DNA from: Hydra vulgaris
Lineage: Eukaryota > Cnidaria > Hydrozoa > Anthoathecata > Hydridae
Length of the DNA stretch: 64,000 nt
Reading direction: 5' to 3'
Assembly: GCF_038396675.1 (NCBI RefSeq)
Contig: NC_088931.1
Location: 73,375,001-73,439,000 of the forward strand
Shown here: one piece after another, positions 1-10,926 of the stretch
Position numbering within the stretch: position 1 is the first letter of the stretch
How the letters are laid out: each line of letters begins with the position of its first letter
Program-made: the position numbers and the translations under genes
The notes under the pieces: generated by a model
Database searches by the model: none
What the model was told of the DNA's origin: nothing
What the model saw: the letters and a program-made list of their open reading frames with translations, nothing else

Positions 1-234
1 TTTTTTTTTGGCTTTTATATGTCTTTTTTTCAATAAAGCTTCAAGGTGATCTTAAAAATTTGCTTTAAGTAAACTTTTAAGTAAGCTTCTTTTCAAAGCG
101 CACTTCTAGGTGATCTTAAAAATAAATTTGCTTTAACTAAAGGTCCTCTAATTGTGCATTTAATTCTAAAAAAATTTTAATTATGTTTAAATAATTTTTT
201 TTTTTTAACATCTTCGCTTCCAACAAGGCTGCAA
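1..234. other. AT-rich spacer with a short imperfect direct repeat
   Basis: No gene is visible. A phrase reading ggtgatcttaaaaa followed by tttgctttaa occurs twice (about 46-69 and 111-136), so this is probably part of an old repeat next to the 3' end of the LINE that follows. Confidence 0.4.
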
Positions 235-1515
235 GCAGCCACTAATAAAAGTTAGAAGTTACTGGAAGAGAAAAGATGAAGATTGTAGAGCAAGATAACG
301 ATTGGCAGACGACTTAAAGGATTGCAAATTATATGAATCAGGAAAACAAGATGAAGGAAGCGAATTCCAAAGAACTGGTGTTCGAGGAAAAAACTAGACG
401 AATAAGAGTTTTTGGAGCACTTTGGAACCGTCACAGAAAAAAAGATGAAACTTAATTTAGTGACGAGTAACACAAGAATGAATTTTAATAGGTGGCACAA
501 GAGACGCTAGCTCTTTAGAGCAGTGCCCATTATAGTATTTGTAGAAAAGAGAAAGAGAAGCAACACTACGACGATGTGATAGAGGTTGGAGGTTGGCTGC
601 AAGAGCAGGTCCAACTATGTTTACAATGCGTTTTTGCACCTTGTCTAAAAGAGAAAGGGTATCATTAGAGGATCTGTGCCCGATATGGCAACAGTATTCC
701 ATACAAGGCCGGATTTGAGATTTATAGAGATAGAGAATAGAATCCGGAGTAAGAAAGTTTCGAGCTTGATAAAGAGATGCAACCTTAGCAGATGCTATTT
801 TTGCAACAGATTTGATATATGGTTTCCAAGAAAGATTGGAAGTAAGAGTTAATCCTAGGAGATGAAGAGTGGATGATTCATCAAATACATTACCGTTCAT
901 AAATATAGGAAAATCTAAATTATTGTGATAACGATTGGCTGAAAAAAATTGAGTTTCATCTGTATTGAAGTTCACCAGCCACTGTGAGCCCCATACTGTA
1001 GCAGAAGTGAGATCCTTTTCAAGCTCAAATGCCCCCTCCAAGCAATCAGAGAGTGTTGGCTTCTTGTCATGACAATAATAAATGTTTGTATCATCAGCAA
1101 ACAATGCCACCTTAGATGTAAAAATATCTGGAAGATTGTTAATGTAAATTAAAAAGAGTATGGGGCCAAGGATAGAACCTTGAGGAACCCCTGAAGTTAC
1201 AGAGTAAGAAGAAGAGTGCTGTCCATTGAGGATAACTTTTATACTACGATTGGAAAGGAAGGATTCAATAATCTTAAAGATGTTGCCAGATACACCATAA
1301 GAAGAAAGCTTATAGAGAAGACCAGTATGCCAAACTTTATTAAAAGCAAATGTCAAGAACAATGGCCTTAACTTCTCCACCTTTATCTAATGCACGATAA
1401 AACCTATCGGTTATTACTGTTAGCAAATCAGCTGTAGAACGAGAAGATCGAAATCCATATTGATGATCAGAAAGTAAGTTATTAGATTCAAGATAAGAGA
1501 TTAAGTATTTTTTTT
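235..1515 (-). pseudogene. LINE (CR1/L2-like) reverse transcriptase fragment
   Basis: The 3' half of a non-LTR retrotransposon polymerase. Read on the minus strand from 1515, the frame opens with a YGFR segment (fingers) and runs to VLDI, where a small deletion near 1345 shifts the frame just before the FNKVW motif. From 1380 down to 457 the frame is open for 307 codons. It contains SGVPQGSILGP (palm), the catalytic box FADDTN, and the thumb region with a CR1-type tail (SQIRPCMEYC, LLDKVQKRIVN). Further frame changes occur below 460, where a typical tail (TPVLWNSLPSSCF) is still readable. The endonuclease half is absent, as expected for 5'-truncated LINE copies. The clade assignment is by general resemblance only. 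A second, shorter copy of the same family lies at 49.2-49.7 kb. Confidence 0.88.
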
Positions 1516-2255
1516 TATTTTTAAATATTAAAAATATTTACTGGTTTAAAATCCAAAGGTAATACCTTCAATTTTAATAACGTTTTTTACTTTAATTATA
1601 ACTAATTAACTGAAATATTAGTAATATATTGTATTAGTAAACTGTAAAAATTAACTGAACATATATAGAACACTTTTTCAACATACCATGTTTCAAAATA
1701 TACAGTATAATTTTACTCAGTGGCGTTGGAAGGTCATAGCAGTTAAATATTTTGGCTAAAGCAGCCAGAGTTGGGGATTTGATCGGGACGGGTGGCTGCA
1801 ACCCTTTTTTGACTAAATAGGAACGGGGCTGTCAAGCTCTTTCCCACGCCTGTGATTTCACCTGATAACCAGAGTCAATACAAATGTTAAAAAAGTAATA
1901 ATAATTGAATAATAAAGACAAAGAAAAATAATTCACTTATCTGTATTTTTTTTTACCAGTAAATTTCCAGCTTTTAAACTAAGTTGTTAGTTACATGGGA
2001 AAAGTAAACGGGAACTTAATAATTTTTTTAAAAATATAATTATTAACATTAATCATTACAGAAATAAAAAAAGTAATATAAGTTTTCATCAGTTGGTTTG
2101 GAATAAATTGTATTTTTCTAAATGTTTAGGTCATGTATGTATTATTTTTTCCACCACTGTATATACTTTATCATAACCTGCCGTTAATCTTAAGGGTTGG
2201 AATTTTTACGCAAAATGATGCTTTATTTGTCAAAACTTGTTTGTTTCAGTACATA
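1516..2255. other. AT-rich intergenic stretch
   Basis: No open frame of note. A less AT-rich patch around 1720-1880 may be the scar of an old element, but I see no paired end for it. The last two bases (TA, 2254-2255) are the left target duplication of the mariner. Confidence 0.4.
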
Positions 2256-3567
2256 CTACTGTGATCAAAAAGTAAGGTGAATTTTTTTATAAAATGAAAA
2301 ATCTTTATTTATTTTTCCAAACCTGTATCGTCCCCCTCAAAATAATCCCCCCCGGCCCCAATGCACTTTTGCCAACGTTTTTTCCAGTCTTCGAAGCATG
2401 CCGAAAAGTCCTCGGTAGGGATAGCCTTCAATGCGCGTGCCGATTCACGTTGGATCTCTTCAATGGACTCAAAATGATTTCCCCGGAGTGGTCTCTTGAG
2501 CTTTGGGAATAGCCAGAAGTCACACGGTGCTAAGTCGGGCGAATACGGTGGTTGTGGAGCAACATGGGTAGAGTTTTTGGCGAAAAACTCACGAAGAACC
2601 AGTGCTGTGTGCGAAGGCGCATTATCGTGGTGCAAAATCCAAGAGTTATTGGCCCATAATTCCGGTCTCTTTTTGCGAATAGCTTCACGCAAACGTCGCA
2701 TAACGCTTAAATAATATTCCTTGTTGATAGTTAGGCCAGTTGGAAGGAATTCGTAGTGCACGACACCACAATAATCAAAGAAAACAGTCAACATGACCTT
2801 GATTTTTGAGTGACTTTGACGTGGTTGCTTCGGTCTCGGCTCGCCTTTTTCACGGTATTCACTGGATTGGTCGGTTGTTTCAGGGTCGTATGCGTAGACC
2901 CAAGTCTCATCGCCAGTAATAATTTGTTTGTAGACGTCTTGATAGTCAGAAAGCATTGCTTCACACGTTTTAACGCGACGCTCTTTTTCAAAGAAATTGA
3001 GAAATTTCGGCACCAAACGTGATTTGAGTCTTCTGAGGCCGAAATGATCCTTCAAAATCGCTTGCACCGACCCAAATGATATTCCAACCATGTCAACAAG
3101 GTCTCGAATGGTTAACCGACGATTTGCAAGCACCAATTCTTTGATTTTGTTGATGTGGCGATCATCAATCGAAGTCGATGGTCGTCCGGAGCGTTCCAAG
3201 TCATCAACACGTTCTCGGCCTTCTTTGAAGCCTTTGTACCACTTGTAAACATTTTTTTGAGACATAGTCTCTTCACCGAAGGCCTTTTGCAACATTCGAT
3301 ACGTTTCAGCAGCAGAAATATCATTCCGCAAACCAAATTTAATAGCACTTCTTTGCTCAACAAAATTAGACATCGTGAAAATCGCCGAATGCACTTTTGG
3401 TACTTCAGAAACAAGCGTAAACAAAAAAAAATAATGATGAGTTTGACATGTAATTTGGCGCAAATGTTAATGACATTCCTACCAACTTAAAAATAAAAAA
3501 GATTGGACGATTCGAATAAGGCGGGAAGTTTAAATTAAAAATTCACCTTACTTTTTGATCACAGTAG
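2256..3567 (-). mobile_element. Complete mariner transposon
   Basis: A 1,312-bp element bounded by perfect 31-bp terminal inverted repeats that start CTACTGTGATCAAAAAGTAA (2256-2286 and 3537-3567), flanked by TA on both sides (2254-2255 and 3568-3569). The length, the TA target duplication and the single transposase gene are those of the mariner family. The base composition is visibly richer in G and C than the surroundings. That fits an element that evolved elsewhere and arrived by horizontal transfer, as published for mariners in hydras and flatworms; the transfer itself is inference here. Confidence 0.96.
2309..3373 (-). CDS. Mariner transposase, apparently intact
   Basis: Cut-and-paste DDD transposase that would bind the 31-bp ends and insert the element at TA. 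I start at the ATG at 3371-3373 (MSNFVEQ), because the roughly 30 upstream in-frame residues are unlike the family. The 354-residue product has the usual mariner length. Residues 1-110 form the paired helix-turn-helix DNA-binding region ([13 protein letters not shown]; a GRPSTS linker). The catalytic residues are all present: D in GDETWVY, D in HHDNAPSH, and D in APCDFW, the last two separated by 34 residues (DD34D). YSPDLAP, a mariner signature, precedes the third aspartate. No stop or frameshift interrupts the frame, and both ends match perfectly, so the copy could be recently mobile. Confidence 0.95.
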   Translation of the reverse strand: MSNFVEQRSAIKFGLRNDISAAETYRMLQKAFGEETMSQKNVYKWYKGFKEGRERVDDLERSGRPSTSIDDRHINKIKELVLANRRLTIRDLVDMVGISFGSVQAILKDHFGLRRLKSRLVPKFLNFFEKERRVKTCEAMLSDYQDVYKQIITGDETWVYAYDPETTDQSSEYREKGEPRPKQPRQSHSKIKVMLTVFFDYCGVVHYEFLPTGLTINKEYYLSVMRRLREAIRKKRPELWANNSWILHHDNAPSHTALVLREFFAKNSTHVAPQPPYSPDLAPCDFWLFPKLKRPLRGNHFESIEEIQRESARALKAIPTEDFSACFEDWKKRWQKCIGAGGDYFEGDDTGLEK

Positions 3568-3621
3568 TACGTTATATGTAAAAGATATTAAAATAGTTAT
3601 AGAATTATTTTTTTATGTTAT

Positions 3622-3635
3622 TATATATAATATAT

Positions 3636-3669
<34 letters not shown>

Positions 3670-3671
3670 AT
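3622..3671. repeat. (TA)n microsatellite
   Basis: About 50 bp of TA dinucleotides with one phase slip. Confidence 0.95.
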
Positions 3672-3711
3672 GCATTTTATACACTTATATCTAAATATTT
3701 TTTTCATTCAG

Positions 3712-3933
3712 GTTACCCCTCGTAAACGCTTCAAATGCACAAGATGCTCTGCAAACGACTCTCTTTGGTCTGAAACCACTCACTTTGTTAAACGGTCCGA
3801 GTGCTTGAAAATCTTCACTCAACATTTTAAAAGAATGCCTTTACAATCCGTAGAGTTTCGCGTTGATCCAGTTTTATTTCAAGAGAATATTTCTCTAAGC
3901 GATAAAGATTTTCCGGACGTTGGAACTGTTTAA
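3712..3933 (+). CDS. Possible 3'-terminal exon, unknown protein
   Basis: A 73-residue open frame starts right after a good splice acceptor (pyrimidine-rich tract then CAG at 3709-3711) and ends at TAA 3931-3933. The peptide begins VTPRKRFKCTRC and is Lys/Arg-rich with a CxxC pair, then reads HFVKRSECLKIF and ends FPDVGTV. Codon use looks like real coding sequence and, unlike neighbouring TE fragments, it has no internal lesion. I do not recognise the family. It could be the last exon of a host gene whose other exons lie left of the window, or part of an unknown element. Confidence 0.35.
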   Translation, partial: VTPRKRFKCTRCSANDSLWSETTHFVKRSECLKIFTQHFKRMPLQSVEFRVDPVLFQENISLSDKDFPDVGTV

Positions 3934-4149
3934 AACAAAAAAAATTTCTAAATCAAAACAATTTCTTACTTATTTAAAAAGCAAATTAACATAATTTAAC
4001 ATAATTTCAGCCTTAGCAGTTGATACCAATAGTTAAAGTAATGTAACTAGCTGGTCACGATGATACAAATGGTAATGTTGTGATTGACTTGTATGAACCC
4101 ATAATGGATATTCTAAGATTTAAAGTGTTACATTATTCAATAAAACGAG
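3934..4149. other. AT-rich spacer
   Basis: Nothing recognisable; short AT-rich non-coding sequence before the next LINE. Confidence 0.4.
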
Positions 4150-5660
4150 AAATTTTAAAGAACATTTGAAAATAACTTAAGTCACTCCAATTTTCAAAGT
4201 AGGTGGTACAACCAGTGTTACAAATTATCGCCAAATCTCTGTTTTGTCTCTTATTTCTATAGTTTTAGAGAGAATTTTGCATAACGTTATTTATAATCAC
4301 CTTACTGTAAATAATAAATAATGTCAATCAATACAGATTCAAAAAAAACTCACTGTGGATCCGTGGTAAAAAAAAATGATTTTTTTTTTTTAATTAAAGT
4401 TTTTATCAGAAAAGCTATCTATCTTTTAGAAGAAAGTGACTTAATTATTTTTTACATTAAAAATCTGTTTAAAACAATAAAATTGTCAACTTTTGTTAAC
4501 AATTGACCATAGCAACGCGCATAGCAACCACAACTGGTTGTCAGTTTCTACTTTTTATGTCATATAAAAATCTAAATAATCGTTATCTGTGTTATTTAAA
4601 ATTTATCTATTATCTTTTAAAATATTCTGTTTTTACGTTTTTCTATTGTTTTACTCGTAGATTGCTTAATGAGCATCTTTACCTTATTATTGATTTCTTT
4701 TGTATTTTTCTTCATTGTTCATTTTTTTCGAATGTTGTAATCTTAGAACTACGATATCTTAAAATCCGCTCATAGTTAAACGTTCAAATTTTCAGGAGTT
4801 GTTTATAATACTTTAAAGTAGTTCCTGAAGCAGGATCTTCAACAGAGATATTTTTTTTATCGAAAAATTTGTATTTCCCTATCAACTTTTGAACAAATTT
4901 TTGGATTATTCACTAATTTAACTGTCATTATGGAACAAAATAAAAGTATGAAATAATCCTGCTTCAGGCACTTTATCAATGTGTTTTCTCTAATTTATAA
5001 AATTTATAGCCTGATAGCACGAACATATTTCAAGCAACAGTCGTTTTACGTAACTCACTTTTTGCGTATTTTTTGCAGTTTAAAAATTTTTTTTTTTTTT
5101 TGAAATGTCTTTTTATTTTACAGTTTTATTTATTGTTCATATTTTAATTAAAAAAAAACATTAAAAATTTTAAATAATTTGGGATTTTTACCATGGATCC
5201 ACCTTAACTGAATACGCAATACTGCAAATTACTTGCAGTATTGCTGAATCTTTTAAAAAAAATTTCATTATACGTTGGGACTTTTGATTGATTTATTAAA
5301 AGCCTTTGATACAATAAATCAAAGAACTTTCCTTAAAAAAAAGTTGAAAAAAAATTATTAAAGCAACCGCAAACAGTTTGTTAAAAATAATGAAAACAAT
5401 TCCATAAATTTATTAAATATAGCCTTCGGAGTACTTCAGGGTTTTATACTCAGGCCACTTCTCTTTCTCATTTACATATAATAATCTTCATAAAGCTTCA
5501 AATTTAATGGCAGTCATGTTTGCAGATGACACTAACCTTTTTTTTTTATCTGATATAATGTGTCAACATAATTTCAAAATAAGAATAATGAAGAAGGAAA
5601 AATTTCTGATTGGTTTAAAAGGAATAAGCTTTCACCAAATTTTGAATTTCCTGAATGAAC
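4150..5660 (+). pseudogene. Decayed LINE reverse transcriptase interrupted by a TIR element
   Basis: Two halves of one CR1/L2-like polymerase. At 4190-4320 the plus strand reads FKVGGTTSVTNYRQISVL followed by SLISIVLERILHN, the start of the RT domain. At 5205-5560 it resumes with TEYAILQIT, then LIDLLKAFDTINQ, GVLQGFIL, PLLFLIYI and the catalytic MFADDTNLFF. Several frameshifts and stops are present. The gap is filled by the 0.85-kb insertion annotated next, and removing it restores a continuous order of RT motifs. Beyond about 5660 the similarity fades. Confidence 0.8.
4351..5206. mobile_element. Non-autonomous TIR element inserted in a LINE
   Basis: The ends are inverted repeats: the left reads GTGGATCC-G-TGGTAAAAA (from 4355) and the right, reverse-complemented, reads GTGGATCC-A-TGGTAAAAA. 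The interior has no recognisable protein. Inside, an inverted pair CCTGAAGCAGGAT / ATCCTGCTTCAGG (about 4822 and 4957) could form a stem. I cannot define the target duplication, so the superfamily is open. Confidence 0.7.
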
Positions 5661-5944
5661 TTACTGATGGTGAAAAATGCTGTTGAAGACAACTAAAAAT
5701 TAGGTAAGTATTTATATGTGTGATAGAGCGTCTATTCAGCGGTGCTGGACTCTTATTCTCTGCAAAGCGGGCAAAAATTTAATCGACCAACGTTGAAAAC
5801 CAACTGCTTCTCAAACTTAACAAAATGTTTATAGTTTAAATTTATACAGAAAAGAGCAGACTACATTATTTTTGTTTTTTTATTCGACATCTTTGTTATC
5901 TGACATGTTGTTAAAAAAGTAACGCAGTAATTTTTACTCTGACT
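5661..5944. other. AT-rich spacer
   Basis: No coding signal. Degraded sequence between the LINE remnant and the hAT end. Confidence 0.35.
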
Positions 5945-6121
5945 ATATTTTTAATTAGCTACTTTTTACATTTACTTAAGAAAACCTTTCGACCGGTAAC
6001 TTTTACTTGTATTTGAGTAAAATTTCACTCAAGTTGTTACTTGAATGAAATTTTAAGTTGCTACTTGAGTACTTTTACTTGAGTACAATTTTTTTTTTTT
6101 TTTTTACTTTTTCCACCTCTG
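5945..6121 (-). mobile_element. Terminal fragment of a Tol2-like hAT element
   Basis: Read on the minus strand from 6121 this begins CAGAGGTGGAAAAAGTA and continues with repeated TACTCAAGTAAAAG-type motifs. That is the pattern of the terminal and subterminal repeats of Tol2-like hAT transposons. No matching opposite end was found within the neighbouring kilobase, so it is a solo end or a decayed copy. Confidence 0.6.
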
Positions 6122-7426
6122 GTAACGAACTGCCTTTAAATGGCGTAAAGGCAGTTCTTTAAATGGAAAAACTAGTGGCTCTAATAAAAAAGTTTTTAAG
6201 GGAAAATAGGTAATTACAAAACTGTCATCAGCTTTCTATGTGTACTTTTTACTTATTAAAAACAACCTTTCCTTATTACAAAATATAAAAAAAAGTACAG
6301 ATCAGAAGTAACTATTGGAAATTAGTATTACTGTACATAACTGCTTATTTGATTTATTTTTAAAAAAACCCTGAAAAACTTGTCAACTTCAGATAGCATA
6401 CATTAGCGAATCAAATACGTTGATTGTCACAAATGAAAACCTATCTAACAACCTTCAAACTCAAACTTAGTTTATTCTATAGTTTATGTCCCAGTGGGAT
6501 TTAACATAAATGGGACATAAATCTTAATGATTAAGTTGAAATTATCATGCTTGAATTGTTACAAATATTTCTTGAAGCTTGTTTCTTACTCTATCTAACA
6601 AATAAACTCAAAAAAAAATGGTTCCAGTTTAAAAAAAAAGGAACACTGCTGCTGCAGTAAATAGTTTTTTTATCAATGCTACGTGATAAGCGCAAACATA
6701 CAAGAGAGCTCGGTTCTCGCAAAATAAGAGCTGAGTGTAAATGTGGTGATCGAAAGCTTATAACTTTAAAAATCAACTCTAGTGCTAATAAGTACATTTT
6801 TATGATCTTTAATGCCAAAGCTTATTTCCAATGATAAATGATATTTAAAATAAACCTTTAAGAGAAGGTTCATTTTAAAGCAAAAGTTGTATCTTTAAAG
6901 AAAATGACAAAGTTTGGTAGAAAAAAGCTTTTCAACGTTTGGAACATTTTATTTTTAACATAATAAATTGAGAAAATAAACTTATCTTCTAATCAAAATA
7001 TAATGCTATTTTTTAAAACTAAAATATTTATTATTCGGTAAAATATTCTTATGGTGCTCTTAAAAATTCTTTTGGTCTTATCACAAAGGACCGCGGAGTA
7101 CAGGATTTAACTATAAAGTTTACGACTTCTTCCTTACAATCATTGTTTTTCTGGCCAGAGCCGGTATTGAACCGCGGACTTCTTGGTTCTGAGCCAGAAC
7201 TCTATATATTATTCCTTGCTCCCAACCAATGTTAACACTCTCTTTCTCTTATATTCTCCATTCTCTTTGATTCTCCAGCGCTCTTATATATGCTCATTTT
7301 CCACATTGCAGTGTAATTAAAGATTTTGTCTTCTAAAATTTATTTTCCGTTGGATAAGGTTTTAATTATTTTCTAACAGACTCCTGTCTTTAGGGAACGC
7401 ACCAACATCAAGGAATCAGAAGAACT
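6122..7426. other. Long stretch without a gene
   Basis: AT-rich sequence without a convincing frame, paired ends or tandem repeat. A tRNA-like box B occurs near 7170 on the minus strand but without correct spacing to a box A. Confidence 0.4.
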
Positions 7427-7556
7427 AATAAAAAAGTTTCTTTATCTACAAGATACGTAATGAGGTTCCCCGTTGATTTCAATGAGTATTAAAAATACAC
7501 AACAAATGAACGGGGAACCTCATCACTTGCTTTAGATAAGGAAACTTTTTGTTTTG
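7427..7556. repeat. Imperfect hairpin repeat
   Basis: An inverted repeat whose left arm (7431-7473) contains AAGTTTC-TTTATCT and ATGAGGTTCCCCGTT, and whose right arm (7509-7550) contains AACGGGGAACCTCAT and AGATAAGGAAACTTTTT. The loop is about 35 bp. Probably a small foldback element or the core of a larger palindromic MITE. Confidence 0.7.
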
Positions 7557-8624
7557 GCTCTTGTTCCGAAACTCTTTTGCTCTTGCATATATTACAACTT
7601 TCTTTATTAGACCTATAACTCGTTTGTTTATCCTCTGAATTAGAAGCGTCTTCAGCTTTGATTTTTATTACTGGGGTTATTTTTGATTTACTTTGTACTA
7701 GAAATGAAATTTTTATCAGTAAAACGATTTTTTTTTCTTTCTAATTTTGCTCTTGAAGAATTACTGTTATACTTTGGAACATCTCAAGATACAATAGTAA
7801 TTTTGTCCTAAGGTATAACACAATTCAAAACACAAAACCATGGCTGTTAAAAGTGTTATTGATTGGTTAAACAGAATAATCAACTGTGCTATTGGAAATT
7901 TTAATGATTAATAAAATGTTATAATTTTTATAGCAGATTAAAGAAACAAAAATAGAAAAAACAAAACGAAAAAACAGCGAAAACTTATTTATCAATGGCA
8001 GATTTATATTTTATTGTCTAGCTTCAACAAAACTCACTGGTTCATCTCTCTAAACCAGGTAGTCACCTAAACCAGATAGTAAGTCACTCTAAACCAAGGC
8101 TTCTTAAACTTTTTTATTTCACGGCTCCATTTATGATTGGAAGTTTTTTCGCGACTTAAAAAAAATATAAAACGAAAATATTAAAAATTTTGTGATTATT
8201 TATTGATTACATAATAATATGCATAAGAAAAAACTTAGTTCTATAATTTGTTTAGAAACACAAAAATATAAAATTAAAAATTGCACAAGAAGCTGTAAAA
8301 TTAATTTTTTATATTTACAAAAAGTATATAATCTATTTTTTGCTATAACGCAAATAAAATTACAAATACATAAATTTATAAGAATATTGAGCAAAATATA
8401 TAGTCGCTGATGTATATTTGAGCCCGGGCGTTTTGGTCGTCTTATTCTACTAGGATATATACAAGCCCAGTGGTTAAGCATATAAAAATTAAAGGAAAAA
8501 ATAATTTTTAATGAGATGGATGGGCTTATTTTTTACTGCATGACAAATTCAATCTTGGCGTAATATTAGTCACTGGTGGGCGTAATATCTCTTCAAAATT
8601 TTTTAGCGGTGAACGATATTGGGT
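7557..8624. other. AT-rich stretch, no gene
   Basis: No recognisable coding sequence. Short direct repeats of ctaaaccag(g/a)tagt occur near 8050-8090, followed by a phrase (8097-8135) vaguely like a hAT Charlie-type end, for which I could not find a partner. Confidence 0.35.
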
Positions 8625-10530
8625 TTTACTGTGTGTTAAAAGTGTTAAGGAAGTAATCGGCAAGAAAAATGTAGACAGAAATGTTTTTCCAAAAATCTTA
8701 AATTAAATAATAAATTAACTGTTAATAAATTTACGGTGGAGGTAACACTATATTATTTTATGTCGGTTTATGTCGGTAAAAGTTTACAAGGTGTAATTAA
8801 ACCATCTCAGGTTATTTTTCAATCATACTTGACATCTAATAATGCTACTATGCCTAATCATGATCTTACAGAGGAAACTAATAAATTCAGAACTAATAAA
8901 TTCAGTATCTTTGTTAAGACCTAACAAAAGTTCAGGTTTAGACAATATTAGCAGTAATGTTATTATTAAATCAATAAATATATAATAGTACCACTTTTAC
9001 ATAACTTTAATTTTTTTTTGAAACATGAAGTTTTTCCTGAAAAACTAAAAGGTGCAAAGCTTACACTAACTTTTAAATCAGGTGATCCAACTGATATGTC
9101 CAACTACAGACCGATCTCAGTTCTTAATTTCTTTTCCAAGATTTTGGAACGTCTTATGTATAATAGACTTTAATCTTTCTTAAATGATAATAACATTCTT
9201 TACAATAAACAATTTGAGTTTAAATCTTGTCATTCAACCAATCACGCAATTATTAATCTGGTATGTGAAATATTTAAAACTCTTAATGAAAAAAAAAAAT
9301 TACTTTAAGTGTCTTTATTGATCTAAGAAAAGTATTTGATACCATAGATCATAATATTCTTCTATATAAACTTGAAAACTATGGTTTTGTAAACTCTAAC
9401 TTAGCTTGGTTTAAGAGTTATTTAACTAATAGGAAGCAACGAATTTTATATGATGGCGAGAAAACGTATTTAATGACAATTACCTGCGGCGTCTCCCGAG
9501 GAATAATTCTGGGAACAGCTTTTATTCCTCATTTATATAAATGACTTATTTAAATTCTCAAATATCTTAAATTTAATTTTGTTTGCCGACGATACTAACG
9601 TATTTTATTCTTATAGAGATATTAATCTTTTATTTGCAACTGTAAACAAAGAGCTTGCGAAACTATGCGAATGGTTTATATCGAATAAATTGTCCATATT
9701 AAAAAAAACAAAATATACTTTCTTCAATCGTCTTCACGAGAAAAAGGAAATTCCCTTGGAAATTCCTAATCTTTCTTTAAATAATTCTTATGTCAAGAAA
9801 GATAACTATTTGCCGTTTCTAGTTTTAGTTTTAGATGAAAATGTAACGTGGAAGGAGCACATGTGTATAATCCAAAATAAAATACCAAAAAAGCCTCCTA
9901 TACAAAGCCAAACAGTTGTTAAATCAAACCTGTTTGAAATTCATTTTCTTTTCTTTTTTTCATTGCTATCTAAATTACCCTAACGTTGCTTGGTGCAGCA
10001 CCAATGTATCTAAAGGTGCAGTACCAATGTATCTAAAAAAAAGATAAAGCTGTTAATTAAGCAAAAACACGCTGTAAGAATTATTGGAAATGCGGATCAC
10101 TTCTCACACACTTTCTCACACAAGTTTCTTTTTAATAAATTCAAAATGTTGAGTATTTCAACTTAATCTTTATCAAATTCTTAAATTTAAGTTCAAAGTT
10201 GACAATAAAATGACACCCATCTTATTTAAATTATTAAAAAAAAAAAATTGATCATTTTTACCCAACACAACTTTGTTATAACAATTATATTCAACTAAAA
10301 ACTAATCATTCTGTAACTAAGTTCTCGATCGCAATCAGAGAGCCTAAATTATTGAACACGCTAATGAACAATGAGTTAAAAACTATTTTCTTTTATATTA
10401 CATTCCATATTTATACTATATTATATTACATTATATTATTTTATATTATATTATATTACATTCCATATTTATACTATAATTTTGTGTTTTGTATAATAGA
10501 GTTTCTAAAAAATTTATTTATACATGATAA
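8625..10530 (+). pseudogene. LINE (CR1/L2-like) reverse transcriptase, decayed
   Basis: Plus-strand LINE beginning in the linker before the polymerase (VGKSLQGVIKPS; SYLTSNNATMP near 8770-8860). Then come FPEKLKGAKL, NYRPISVL and FSKILERLMYN (9030-9170), FIDLRKVFDTIDH (9313-9350), a damaged PQG box (TCGVSRGIILG, about 9485) and the catalytic FADDTNVFY (9581 onward). The frame from 9579 stays open for 134 codons (CEWFISNKLSI; VTWKEH). Several frameshifts and an in-frame stop interrupt the gene, so it is inactive. The 3' part grades into AT-rich sequence and is followed by a MITE and an (AAT)n tract at 10892-10926, which may be the LINE's own 3' microsatellite. Confidence 0.85.
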
Positions 10531-10540
10531 TATATGAACG

Positions 10541-10782
10541 ATGACGGATCCAGGAATTTTTTGTGGAGGAGGGGTAGGGGTAGGGGTTAAATGTTGAAAT
10601 ATATTTGCATTTTGTATTACATCTGCGTTTTCTAAAAAAAAAAAAGGAATTCCATTTCTAAGGTACTTTAGTATTTTCAGATTCTGGAGGTGGTGTTGGT
10701 AGTGGTGGTGGGGTGGTGGGGGTGGTAGTGGGTGTGTGTGTTGATGCATACCCCATCCCCCTCTTTCCTGGATCCGTCACTG
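10541..10782. mobile_element. Small TIR element with G-rich interior
   Basis: A roughly 240-bp unit with 15-bp inverted ends TGACGGATCCAGGAA (from 10542; the right copy ends about 10780). Just inside the left end is a gggg-rich tract and inside the right end a cccc-rich tract, plus a GT/GGT-rich block at 10685-10740. No protein is encoded. It is typical of a short non-autonomous DNA transposon; target duplication not resolved. Confidence 0.75.
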
Positions 10783-10891
10783 TATATTGTTCATAATACT
10801 AGCTCCAAACTTTCCTATTTTTGTTGTTTATGTTTATCTCATTTTTATTTATTTGAAATTTGAAATCTTAATGAATAAAAGATTAAAATAG

Positions 10892-10892
10892 A

Positions 10893-10926
<34 letters not shown>
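10892..10926. repeat. (AAT)n microsatellite
   Basis: About eleven AAT repeats, possibly the 3' tail of the LINE at 8.6-10.5 kb. Confidence 0.9.

Noticed and set aside
2810-3490. Several open frames opposite or beside the mariner transposase
   Set aside because: Shadows of the DD34D transposase in other frames.
4503-4775. 90-codon frame inside the TIR element, Phe/Leu/Tyr-rich
   Set aside because: Composition is that expected of AT-rich DNA; no motif or homologue recognised.
5733-6121. A complete short hAT element using CAGCGGTG at 5735 as the second end
   Set aside because: The ends do not match beyond a few bases, and the 8 bp flanking each side are different.
7140-7215. tRNA-like sequence on the minus strand
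   Set aside because: Box A and box B resemblances are only about 22 bp apart, too close for a tRNA.
8097-8480. hAT Charlie-type MITE suggested by CTTCTTAAACTTTTTTATTTC
   Set aside because: No matching right end or target duplication could be found.
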